Shown piece after piece: positions 8,361-16,202 of a stretch of 56,979 nt of DNA. A model generated the notes under the pieces. It was not told where the DNA came from. It did no database searches and was given only the letters and a program-made list of their open reading frames with translations. The DNA comes from Anseongella ginsenosidimutans (lineage in GTDB: Bacteria; Bacteroidota; Bacteroidia; Sphingobacteriales; Sphingobacteriaceae), in contig JAJUHF010000007.1 in NCBI GenBank assembly GCA_029268045.1, forward strand, positions 1-56,979, given 5' to 3'. Made by a program: the position numbers and the translations under genes. Numbering within the stretch: position 1 is the first letter of the stretch; each line of letters opens with the position of its first letter.

Positions 8361-8960
8361 ATGAGAAAAATAACTGTTTTATCCATGATTTCATTGGATG
8401 GAGTCATGCAAGGACCGGGTGGACCGGAAGAAGATACCTCCGGCGGCTTTCAGTACGGAGGCTGGGTGGCGCCGTATGACGACGAAGTGTACGATCAGGT
8501 TGTGCAACAGGAGCTGCAGCCGGCCGAATACCTTCTGGGTAGAAAAACCTTTCAGATCTGGGAAAATTACTGGCCCCACCACGAGAGTTTTTGGCCGGGC
8601 ATCAACACGGGCACGAAATACGTTCTGTCAAATACCCGGGACCGGTCTGAGTGGAAGAACACCGTGTTCCTGAACGACCTTGCCGCCATAGGAAAGCTTA
8701 AAGATTCCCCAGGGCCGGATTTGCAGGTTTGGGGCAGCAGTGAACTGGTCCACCTCCTGCTTCGGCATGATCTGGTAGATGAAATACGCTTGAAGATCCA
8801 CCCGCTCATCCTTGGTCGGGGGAAAAAGCTTTTCAACCGCGATGCCCTCCCCTCGTCTTTCCATTTAACCGGCCATGTCGTTACGCCCACCGGCGTAATC
8901 GTCGCCAGCTATCGGCGTGCGGGAGAAGTCCGGACCGGTATCGCAGGGGAGAAAGACTGA
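8361..8960 (+). CDS. Dihydrofolate-reductase-like (RibD C-terminal domain) protein
   Basis: A 199-residue NAD(P)H-dependent reductase-like protein of the RibD C-terminal/DHFR fold. I choose ATG 8361 because the fold starts immediately with MRKITVLSMISLDGVMQGPG. The longer upstream frame runs through the divergent GNAT gene and has no homology to the family. Other family signs are the segment YLLGRKTFQIWENYWP, the LQVWGSSELVHLLLRHDLVDE helix-strand and the loop IHPLILGRGKKLF. Proteins of this group are common stand-alone genes in Bacteroidota, and their substrate is usually unknown. A second, more divergent paralogue is at 13732-14277. The ArsC-like gene follows by 52 bp on the same strand. 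Confidence 0.9.
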   Translation: MRKITVLSMISLDGVMQGPGGPEEDTSGGFQYGGWVAPYDDEVYDQVVQQELQPAEYLLGRKTFQIWENYWPHHESFWPGINTGTKYVLSNTRDRSEWKNTVFLNDLAAIGKLKDSPGPDLQVWGSSELVHLLLRHDLVDEIRLKIHPLILGRGKKLFNRDALPSSFHLTGHVVTPTGVIVASYRRAGEVRTGIAGEKD

Positions 8961-9012
8961 GAAATCAGATAATCTTCGTAATTTGGGCTGTCAGTTAGGT
9001 GTTTCCCAGACG

Positions 9013-9375
9013 ATGAAGAAAAAAATCTATTACCTCTCCACCTGCTCCACCTGCGCACGCATTATGGAAGCGCTTGAGATCAATGAGCGGAATGGCTTTG
9101 AATTGCAGGACATCCGGAGCCGGAAAATCACCCCGGAGCAACTCGATGAAATGCATGACCTGGCCGGGAGCCACGTATCCTTATTCAGCAAAAGGTCACT
9201 GAAATACAAAGAGCTCGGCCTGAAAAACAAAATTCTTACCGAAGCCGATTACCGGGAATTCATCCTCCAATACGATACCTTCCTGAAAAGACCGGTGGTG
9301 ATTATCGGGGACCAGATCTTCATTGGTAGTCAAAAGAAAACCATCGAAGCGTTGAAAGCCGCCTTGGAAAGCTAG
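9013..9375 (+). CDS. ArsC/Spx-family thioredoxin-fold protein
   Basis: A 120-residue protein of the ArsC/Spx/YffB superfamily. I start at ATG 9013; the in-frame ATG at 8917 overlaps the preceding gene and adds unrelated residues. The N-terminal strand ends in a CSTC motif (Cys11 and Cys14). A KRSLKYKEL helix and the late strand RPVVIIGDQIFIGSQ match the family. Classical arsenate reductases carry Cys-x5-Arg-like chemistry with a downstream Arg in an R-P motif; here RP is present at about 93. A real arsenate reductase is possible, but a Spx-like redox role is equally likely. It probably shares a transcript with the DHFR-like gene upstream and converges on the MFS gene, 15 bp away. Confidence 0.82.
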   Translation: MKKKIYYLSTCSTCARIMEALEINERNGFELQDIRSRKITPEQLDEMHDLAGSHVSLFSKRSLKYKELGLKNKILTEADYREFILQYDTFLKRPVVIIGDQIFIGSQKKTIEALKAALES

Positions 9376-9390
9376 TCCCGTTTCGGCACG

Positions 9391-10668
9391 CTAGTACAGG
9401 GGAATATTCTCGCTTTCCGCTGTTGATTCAGGAACCGCTGCAAGTTCCTCCTTTTCCTTCTTTTGCCGATGCAATACCTTCCAGGCAATAACGATGCTGA
9501 CCACCATAAACAGGGCACCCAATAAAAACGGCGCGCCCGGCAAGTGGATTAGGGAGTCTTCGCGGGTAGTATAGGTGAAAAGGCTGGTCATGATCAGGGG
9601 ACCAAAAACCGCGGTCAAACTCATCAGACTGGTTAAGCTGCCCTGCAACTGCCCCTGTTCGTTAGCCGGTACATGTTTCGTGATAATGGATTGCAAGGCT
9701 GGTCCGGCTATCCCGCCGAGGCAGTAGGGGATCAGAAAAACATACATCATCCAGCTTTCGGTGGCGAACGCGAAGAGTGTCAACCCCACCGCATACAGGA
9801 ACAGGCCCAGATACGTGGTCTTTTCGTCGCCAAGTTTGGGGTTAATGAACCGGATGAGACCTCCCTGCACGGCACCCACCAGCACGCCCACGATGGCTAA
9901 AGACAGACCCACTTGCTTTTCCGACCAGTTAAATACGTACATGGTAAAGTAATTCCAGTTGCTCTGCACCGCGTGAGCAGCCAGATAAATAAACACGAAT
10001 GACAGCACAAGACCCGATAAGGTTTTGTGAGTACCCAAGAATTTCAGGGAGCCAACCGGATTTGCCTTCCTCCAATCGAAAGCCCGCCGGTTCTCCTCCT
10101 TCAGCGATTCGGGAAGCACAAAATACCCGTAAATAAAATTGAGAAAACAAAGTACCGCCGCCGCATAAAAGGGAGCCCGAAGTCCCCAGCTGGCCAGCAA
10201 TCCTCCCAACGCGGGACCCAGCACAAAACCCAACCCGAAGGCTGCGCCGATCAAACCGAAATTCTTCGCCCGGTTCTCGTCGGTACTGATGTCGGCGATA
10301 TAGGCGCTGGCCACGGTAAAGCTGGCTCCGGTTATACCGGACAGCACCCGGCCTATAAAAAGGAGCACATAATTGTGAGCCAGGGCCAGGATAAGATAAT
10401 CCACGCAGAACCCCAGCAGCGATATCAGAATAACGGGTCTTCTTCCAAATCGGTCACTCAGGTTGCCTATCAGCGGCGCAAACAAAAACTGCATGGCTGC
10501 AAAAACCGCTACGAGATAACCGCCCCATCGGCTGGTTTCATTCAGTGGAATATGCTTAAGCTCAACCAGAAGTTCCGGCATCACGGGAATGATCACCCCC
10601 CAGCCGATCACATCTATGGTCAGGGTTATAAAGATAAACCCAATGGCAGCTTTCCGGGACGCTTTCAT
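9391..10668 (-). CDS. TetA-like (TCR/Tet family) MFS efflux transporter
   Basis: A 425-residue inner-membrane transporter with about twelve hydrophobic segments. MFS motif A is clear between helices 2 and 3 (GNLSDRFGRRPV, with Asp72). The drug:H+ antiporter motif C appears in helix 5 as GFVLGPALGG, which indicates an exporter. The closest known type is the proton-driven tetracycline exporter group, but proteins of this group in environmental Bacteroidota are often chromosomal and need not confer resistance. The C-terminal tail is charged and cytoplasmic. It is divergent from the DinB gene (133-bp gap) and has no TetR-type regulator beside it. Confidence 0.9.
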   Translation of the reverse strand: MKASRKAAIGFIFITLTIDVIGWGVIIPVMPELLVELKHIPLNETSRWGGYLVAVFAAMQFLFAPLIGNLSDRFGRRPVILISLLGFCVDYLILALAHNYVLLFIGRVLSGITGASFTVASAYIADISTDENRAKNFGLIGAAFGLGFVLGPALGGLLASWGLRAPFYAAAVLCFLNFIYGYFVLPESLKEENRRAFDWRKANPVGSLKFLGTHKTLSGLVLSFVFIYLAAHAVQSNWNYFTMYVFNWSEKQVGLSLAIVGVLVGAVQGGLIRFINPKLGDEKTTYLGLFLYAVGLTLFAFATESWMMYVFLIPYCLGGIAGPALQSIITKHVPANEQGQLQGSLTSLMSLTAVFGPLIMTSLFTYTTREDSLIHLPGAPFLLGALFMVVSIVIAWKVLHRQKKEKEELAAVPESTAESENIPLY

Positions 10669-10801
10669 CCGAAAAATTTATAGGGATGCAAAGATGCGAA
10701 AAAATACTTTCCATTCACCCGCAGTTTTGCGGTAGAGCGAAAAATTTTTCATCGAAGAAAAATGATGCATATTTGCAGGAATAGTAAACATAAATCGCAT
10801 C

Positions 10802-11299
10802 ATGCTAAAACAAGAGTTGATGAATGAATTTCTCCACGAAGGAGAAAATACGAGGAGATTGCTAAACGCCGTAACCGACTCGGTCCTGAACTGGCGACCG
10901 GCAGAGAAGAACTGGACAACTGCTGAGCTGGCCTCGCACATTGCGGCCATGTACGATTGGTATCCTGCTGTGCTCAACCAAAATGAACTTGTTTTGGATG
11001 CCTATCAATATGAGAGGGAAGACTTAACGCGGGCCGCCAATATCGTAGCCAAATTCGAAGAGAATTTCGCCAAAGCCCAAAAAGCCATCGAATCATTCGA
11101 TGAGTCGAAGGCCATGGAAAACTGGAGCCTCATCAAAGGCGGCCAGGCGGCGATCCCGCCCACCCCGAGAGCTGCGATTATCCGCACCTTGTTGTGCAAT
11201 CACATTTATCACCACCGGGGGCAGCTGGTAACTTACCTGCGCGCCAATGGATTGAGCGTACCCGGACTTTACGGACCCACAGCGGAAGGTACCCGATAA
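10802..11299 (+). CDS. DinB-family putative metal-dependent protein
   Basis: A 165-residue four-helix-bundle protein of the DinB/YfiT superfamily. The predicted metal-binding histidine triad is His46 (in ELASHIAAM), His134 and His138 (in NHIYHHRGQL). The N-terminal helix and the LNWRPAEKNWTTAEL segment fit the family. Many relatives are thiol transferases or have unknown activity, so I do not assign a reaction. Its stop codon lies only 2 bp from the end of the convergent OsmC gene. The promoter region is shared with the divergent MFS transporter. Confidence 0.9.
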   Translation: MLKQELMNEFLHEGENTRRLLNAVTDSVLNWRPAEKNWTTAELASHIAAMYDWYPAVLNQNELVLDAYQYEREDLTRAANIVAKFEENFAKAQKAIESFDESKAMENWSLIKGGQAAIPPTPRAAIIRTLLCNHIYHHRGQLVTYLRANGLSVPGLYGPTAEGTR

Positions 11300-11301
11300 A
11301 A

Positions 11302-11691
11302 CTATTTCATCACTGTTTCCACCGCGATCTCGCCGGTCAGGATCTTATGCAATGGACAGGCATTGGCAACAGCCAGCAAGCGTTGCCTTTGCTCTTCGTC
11401 CAGGTTGCCCTGGAATGTGACACTCCTGTGCAACGTTGTTTTACCGTCTGATTGCTCCAGTTCAACCTCCACCAATACATTTTCCAGGTCCCATTCCTTT
11501 CGCCGGGCAAACATCCGGACTGTCACATTGGTACAGGTAGCCAAGGCTGATGCCAGCAATTCCTTCGGTGAAAATCCATTGTCCTTGCCTCCCAACGCAA
11601 GCGGCTCATCTGCTATCACCTTGTTCCCGGTACGGGAAGTAAGTTCAACCAGATAATCTTCATTGCCATTATTGGCCGTTATTTTTATCAT
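11302..11691 (-). CDS. OsmC/Ohr-family peroxiredoxin-like protein
   Basis: A 129-residue small peroxidase-fold protein. Both redox cysteines of the OsmC/Ohr family are present: Cys53 in LASALATCTNVTVR and Cys112 in ANACPLHKILTG. The family reduces organic hydroperoxides in the cytoplasm, usually with dihydrolipoyl-type electron donors. The N-terminal half, with LGGKDNGFSPKELL, is typical of the OsmC/YhfA-like subgroup rather than classical Ohr. It is transcribed divergently from the DUF1801 gene (66-bp gap) and ends 2 bp from DinB. Confidence 0.93.
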   Translation of the reverse strand: MIKITANNGNEDYLVELTSRTGNKVIADEPLALGGKDNGFSPKELLASALATCTNVTVRMFARRKEWDLENVLVEVELEQSDGKTTLHRSVTFQGNLDEEQRQRLLAVANACPLHKILTGEIAVETVMK

Positions 11692-11757
11692 AATATTAAA
11701 GATACCAATTTCAATGCCTTATCTTTAACGTAATTCTAAATCACTGGACCGAAAGCC

Positions 11758-12156
11758 ATGCGGGAAGAAATCAAATCGTATCACCAGGCGCAGTCAGACG
11801 AAGACAGACGTATTTGCGATCTCCTCTTTACGGAAATATGCAAGGGCCTCCCCGAAGCAGAATACAAGATCTGGCACGGGCATCCTGTTTGGTTTCTGGA
11901 TGGGAATCCCACGGTTGGGTACCATAAGCTTAAAGACAGTGTGCGTCTGATGTTCTGGAGCGGTGCGGATTTCGATGAAGAATCCTTGAAGCCCGGTACC
12001 GGAAAATTCAAAGATGCCTCGGCACATTACACCAATTGCGAACAGATCCATACCAAAGACCTGAGACGATGGTTGGAAAAATCGAAACAGATTCAGTGGG
12101 ATTATAAAAACCTGGTCAAGCGAAAGGGCAAACTGGTACCGCTGACGGGTATTTAA
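11758..12156 (+). CDS. DUF1801-family protein
   Basis: A 132-residue protein with the DUF1801 (YdhG-like) core. After an N-terminal helix, the conserved YKIWHGHPVWFLDGNPTVGYH stretch is followed by VRLMFWSGADF, and the end is a charged helical tail. The molecular function of this family is not established; it shares a fold with frataxin-like small domains. The gene looks intact. Directly downstream lies a decayed TlpA-like gene with no start of its own, so a deletion junction may lie close to this stop codon. A second protein with a DUF1801-like region is at 48216-48779. Confidence 0.82.
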   Translation: MREEIKSYHQAQSDEDRRICDLLFTEICKGLPEAEYKIWHGHPVWFLDGNPTVGYHKLKDSVRLMFWSGADFDEESLKPGTGKFKDASAHYTNCEQIHTKDLRRWLEKSKQIQWDYKNLVKRKGKLVPLTGI

Positions 12157-12171
12157 AGTTCTGAAAATTAA

Positions 12172-13414
12172 TCCTATCTTGATCCAGGAAAAGATAATTA
12201 CAAATACGCCAACATCATTTATAGACCCTTGCCACAGCGCGATCAGGAAATTCACCTGGTTTCCCTGGATAGTTTGGGGCGATTTAATACGACGTTCCAC
12301 CTGCTGAATCCCCAGGAGATCATGTTCAAATTCGGAAATTCGCTGGTAGGTTTTTTCGCCGTGCCAGGAAGCAAGGATGGACGCACGGATCAGGTACTCG
12401 GCCGCCGATGACCTGATGCGGTATCGCTGGCTACGCGAGGTATCTCTTTCAGCCGATTACATGAAGTTTCTGGATCTTATCCCAATAAATAATCCACTTG
12501 GCCTATTGACATCCAACTACTCAGCTTTTCTGCAGGAGTACCTGAGTTATGGCCAGTCCGTTTCAGGAAATACCAAGATAAGCCATTCCCTCCGGGAAGT
12601 GTTGGCCCGGGCCCGGGCGGACGGAGCGACGCTGGATCTCGGAGATGAAGAGAAATTTTTATCCTTTGAAACCCTTTACAAAACCGATTCGGTAGCCGCC
12701 ATCGAACTGTTTGAAAAATACCGGGGCATTTTTGAGAATGCCTCGACTAGTTTGAGTATGGATGCGTCGGAAGAACGGTTGCGGCAATTTGCTTCGGGGC
12801 TGAGGCCAGGAACTGGCCAGGACGTATTATTCGGCATCATCGCAACCGACCTGATGGAACGGGTCCGGAAGCCCTTAAGTGAGGAAAAGCTGGCGTTTTA
12901 CCGGAATCAAATTTCAACGCCCGCGATATATAGCGAGATTGAAAGGATAAACTCCGAGCTCGCACAGAAACTCGCGGAGCCGCTTTCCTCGGATGCGTCT
13001 GTAATACCCGCATTACAATCTGAACAAAGCGAGGTATTTAAAGCGCTGACAGAACCCTACCTGGGAAACGTAGTATACATCGATTTCTGGGCGCCCTGGT
13101 GCGGTCCGTGCATGGCAAATATGCCGGCTGCAAAATCCCTGAAGGAAGACATGGCAGGAAAAAATGTTGTTTTCCTCTACCTGGGCGTGCTTTGTTCCGA
13201 AGAAAGCTGGGAAAACACGATCAAGTCCGAAGAAATAGCAGGCAAACATTACCTGTTGAGCAAAGACGAATACGCCCTGTTGAGTAGCCGTTTCAATATT
13301 GATGGAATTCCCCGCTATATGCTGGTCGATAAAGAAGGCAATCTGATCGATGACGATGCCGAGGCGCCCTATTCAGAACAAATCCGATTCGCGATCCAGA
13401 CACTCTTGGACTAA
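12172..13414 (+). pseudogene. Truncated and frameshifted TlpA-like thioredoxin gene
   Basis: The coding signal begins without a start codon shortly after a stop at 12169-12171. In one frame it reads DNYKYANIIYRPLP and continues to NSLVGFFAVPGSKDG near 12380, resembling the N-terminal beta domain of TlpA-like lipoproteins. Coding then moves to the next frame as ARIRYSAADDLMRYRW and stays open to 13414. The second part has a helical middle domain and a C-terminal thioredoxin fold with the active site WCGPC and a later IPRY cis-proline. A signal peptide is missing. So the gene lacks its 5' end and carries a frameshift at about 12360-12385. An internal start at 12377 could still give a 345-residue cytosolic protein, but that is unlikely to be the ancestral product. 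Confidence 0.7.
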
Positions 13415-13440
13415 CTATTCCTCCATCTCATAAACACCAA

Positions 13441-13625
13441 ATGGAACAAAAGAAAACCCCCATCGGCTCCATTGTCTCAACCGACATTACGGCGGATGCA
13501 CAGGAGCAACTAATCCAATTCTACAAAGAAGTTATTCGTCTGCCAATCGGGACGGTTCTTTGCAATATGCGATAATCAGTGATCCGCAGGGAGCTATTCT
13601 TGCCTTGACGAAAGAAGCAAATTAG
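13441..13625 (+). pseudogene. VOC/glyoxalase-family gene remnant with internal deletion
   Basis: From ATG 13441 the frame reads a typical VOC-family N-terminus (IGSIVSTDITADAQEQLIQF, then YKEVI) and then leaves the family pattern, reaching a stop at 13573. In another frame, from about 13548, RDGSLQYAIISDPQGAILAL leads into TKEAN and a stop at 13623-13625, which matches a VOC C-terminus. The middle, roughly 70-90 codons of a usual 120-130 residue protein, is gone, and the two ends are out of frame. It follows the decayed TlpA-like gene by 26 bp. Confidence 0.75.
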
Positions 13626-13731
13626 CACTTGTTTTGCCGCAAATGCCCCGTCATTCCGTCGCACCGCCCCCTTTCTCTAGCGCTGAAGTTCTTTATCTTC
13701 ACATCGTATTAGAAATTAAAATTTGACAATC

Positions 13732-14277
13732 ATGGGAAAGCTCATTATGTGGAACATCATGACGCTCGACGGTTATTTCGAAGGCGAAACCAATTGGGAC
13801 CTATGGTTTCATGAAACCATCTGGGGCAAAGAACTGGAGACCCTATCTCTTGAGCAGTTACATCAGGCCGACTACCTGGTCTTTGGCAGAGTAACCTATG
13901 AAGGAATGGCTGCCCACTGGCAGACCGCAACCGGGGAAATCGCGGATTTAATGAACGCGCTTCCAAAAATTGTCTGTTCCCGGACATTGGACCAGGCCAC
14001 CTGGAACAACACCACGCTCATCAGGGAAAATGTTTCCGAAGAGATTGCGAAACGGAAAGCCTCCGGGAGCAAGGACATGTATGTCTTTGGCAGCGCCAAG
14101 TTATCGGAAACCCTGTTTCAGGATGATGTCATCGACCTGTTGCGGATCGGTATCGCACCGGTAATAGCCGGCAAGGGCCGACCCTTATTCGCGTCCGGAT
14201 TACCGAAGAAAAACCTGGCTTTGGCAACGACCCAGCCGCTGGCAAATGGCGGGGTGGTGCTGACTTATAGGAGTTAG
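13732..14277 (+). CDS. Dihydrofolate-reductase-like (RibD C-terminal domain) protein
   Basis: A 181-residue DHFR/RibD-C-fold protein. I choose ATG 13732 (MGKLIMWNIMTLDGYFEG), the normal family start; an in-frame TTG nine bases upstream adds nothing. The conserved parts are the LDGYFEG strand-turn, YLVFGRVTYEGMAAHW, DMYVFGSAKLSETL and the loop IAPVIAGKGRPLF. It belongs to the same broad family as the protein at 8361-8960 but to a distinct subgroup. The substrate is unknown. It stands alone after a stretch of decayed genes and converges on the FecR gene, 20 bp away. Confidence 0.9.
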   Translation: MGKLIMWNIMTLDGYFEGETNWDLWFHETIWGKELETLSLEQLHQADYLVFGRVTYEGMAAHWQTATGEIADLMNALPKIVCSRTLDQATWNNTTLIRENVSEEIAKRKASGSKDMYVFGSAKLSETLFQDDVIDLLRIGIAPVIAGKGRPLFASGLPKKNLALATTQPLANGGVVLTYRS

Positions 14278-14297
14278 TCCTTGCCGGTCGGGAGGAT

Positions 14298-15464
14298 TCA
14301 ACGTCCGTCTTCGGTCGTAAAATGGAGCTCCCGCCGATTATCGGTATAATAAAACGGGATACCGGCGATGGCTTTCATGTTGTCCAGAAACACCTCGAGG
14401 GGCTGGTTCTTGTCCAGCATACCGGCAAACCGGCGGTTTCGGATGGACGGGTTATCGATGACCACCACAATTCCGAACCAGCGGGTGATTACACCAGCGA
14501 TTTCTTCCAGCGAGGTATCGTAGAAGTAGAAAACACCCTGTCGCCAGCCCAGCACCTGGTCGGGATCGAAGGCGCTTGTTGTCCATCCCGAACCGGGATT
14601 GAACACGGCCTGGGTTCCGGGTGTCAGCGAGGTGGTAGCGGTGCCCGCGGTAAGACGGACCGAACCTTCAACCAGCGCAATCCGGTCGGTTGCATGCTGA
14701 TACGTATTCACATTGAATTCGGTACCGGTCACGAGGACATCGCTCTTGGGCAGATGGACGATAAAAGGCTGGAGGGAATTTTCTGCAACTTTCAAATAGG
14801 CCTCCCCTTCAATGCTTATCTCCCGGGTGCTGCCGGAAAATTCAAAGGGGAACCTTAAGGTGGTCATGGAATTGAGCCAAACGCGGGTGCTGTCGGCCAG
14901 CTGAATGCTGTACGTGGCGCCCGCCGGGACCCTCAGGGTATTCAGTCCGGCAAGCGATCCGGCAGGACGGTAGGTCAGGGTTTCCTCGTTACGGGTTAAC
15001 CTGATTCCGTCCATGACCAGGCTGTCCTGCATCTGGGAAAGGTCCACTTTCTTACCGGTGGCCAGTTCGAGCTGAATGTGTTCGAGATCTCCGGGACGCG
15101 AGACCAATTCCCCGGCAGGGTTCCCGGACCCTGCCCTGTCTTGGAAAAGCAGCCAACCCGCCACCGCCAGCAGCGCGATGGCCGCCGCGGCTCCCACAAA
15201 CCTTTTCCAAGCCAGATTGCGGGCCCGCAGGGGCACGGTTTTACCGGCCAGCAGTTCCCCGGCTGTAGCAGGCCAGCTTCGCAGCCTTTCGGCGCTTTTT
15301 TCGGCGCCGGATGGCATACAGGCCTGCTGAAGCGCTTCCCACTTCTGACGTAATACCGGATCACGCTCGATTAATTCATCAAGATAATGTTCGTCGGTGG
15401 CGCTGATGACAGCCGCTAATTTTTCCGTCATCAATTGGTGTATGTGATCCGGCCTGGTCTTCAT
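14298..15464 (-). CDS. FecR-family anti-sigma factor
   Basis: A 388-residue inner-membrane anti-sigma protein controlling the ECF sigma factor encoded just upstream. The cytosolic N-terminal part (1-85) would hold the sigma. One transmembrane segment lies at about 88-107 (RFVGAAAAIALLAVAGWLLF). The periplasmic FecR beta domain spans about 140-290, with VPAGATYSIQLADSTRVWLN and ISIEGEAYLKV. The C-terminal DUF4974 domain ends the protein, with VFLDNMKAIAGIPFYYTDN. In known systems the STN domain of the partner SusC binds this tail when substrate arrives. The sigma gene lies 37 bp upstream in the same operon; the receptor is divergent at 16203. Confidence 0.95.
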   Translation of the reverse strand: MKTRPDHIHQLMTEKLAAVISATDEHYLDELIERDPVLRQKWEALQQACMPSGAEKSAERLRSWPATAGELLAGKTVPLRARNLAWKRFVGAAAAIALLAVAGWLLFQDRAGSGNPAGELVSRPGDLEHIQLELATGKKVDLSQMQDSLVMDGIRLTRNEETLTYRPAGSLAGLNTLRVPAGATYSIQLADSTRVWLNSMTTLRFPFEFSGSTREISIEGEAYLKVAENSLQPFIVHLPKSDVLVTGTEFNVNTYQHATDRIALVEGSVRLTAGTATTSLTPGTQAVFNPGSGWTTSAFDPDQVLGWRQGVFYFYDTSLEEIAGVITRWFGIVVVIDNPSIRNRRFAGMLDKNQPLEVFLDNMKAIAGIPFYYTDNRRELHFTTEDGR

Positions 15465-15501
15465 ATTTCCTGATTAAGAACAGATATTCTGTATCCGAGG
15501 G

Positions 15502-16050
15502 TTATAGGTTTTCGATTTTTTTGAGAATTCGACGAAGAGTTTTCAATGCAAGCGCTATCTGCTTTTTCACGGTCTCCTCCGATATATCCATCTCCCGGGC
15601 AATTTCCCGGCGGGATTTGTGGGATAGATAAGCCAGTTTGAATACCTGTGCCTGCCGCGGAGGAAGCCGCTCCATGGCCGCCTCGAGCTGAAGGCGCAGT
15701 TCTTTGTTCTCCAAATCATTGGGCATAACCGGATGGGTATCGGGAATGAAAAAGGACAGGTAGCGCTTATTCCGGGTCCGGTCCTTTGCCAGCCGGTTCA
15801 GGCAGCGGTTGCGAAGGCTTACATACAGGAAATTCTTCAATGAATTGCCGTGGTGCGCGACAATCCCCTGATACAGTTCTTCCTCCCAGATGTCGATCAG
15901 GAATTCCTGGGTTATTTCTTCCGCCTCGGCTTCGTCCTGTAAAAAACTGACTGCAACCAGAAACAACCAATGTCGATATTCGAGATAGAGCCGGTCGAAA
16001 GCACCCGGACGCCGCTCCTGCAATTGCATTAACAAGTCGATATCATTCAT
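15502..16050 (-). CDS. ECF RNA polymerase sigma-70 factor
   Basis: A 182-residue ECF sigma factor. Region 2 lies at about 15-85, with FDRLYLEYRHWLFLVAVSFL and EAEEITQEFLIDIWE. Region 4 lies at about 125-175, with LPPRQAQVFKLAYLSHKSRR and the helix-turn-helix DISEETVKKQIALALKTLRR. It is expected to direct transcription of the divergent SusC/D operon once released by the FecR protein encoded after it. The 152-bp gap to the SusC gene holds both promoters. The arrangement of sigma and FecR against STN-SusC and SusD is the standard ECF-regulated glycan locus of Bacteroidota. Confidence 0.95.
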   Translation of the reverse strand: MNDIDLLMQLQERRPGAFDRLYLEYRHWLFLVAVSFLQDEAEAEEITQEFLIDIWEEELYQGIVAHHGNSLKNFLYVSLRNRCLNRLAKDRTRNKRYLSFFIPDTHPVMPNDLENKELRLQLEAAMERLPPRQAQVFKLAYLSHKSRREIAREMDISEETVKKQIALALKTLRRILKKIENL

Positions 16051-16202
16051 TGGCTGCCCGCTAATGTCGGTTTTTACCCAATTAATAAAAAATTTACGAA
16101 ACCTATTACCCGACCGGCGGGATTTCCGGTTTTAAGTACGAGAAAGACATGGAACAGTTGATCACCCGGTCAACTGCTTGCCTAAATTAATTTAAAACTT
16201 AA

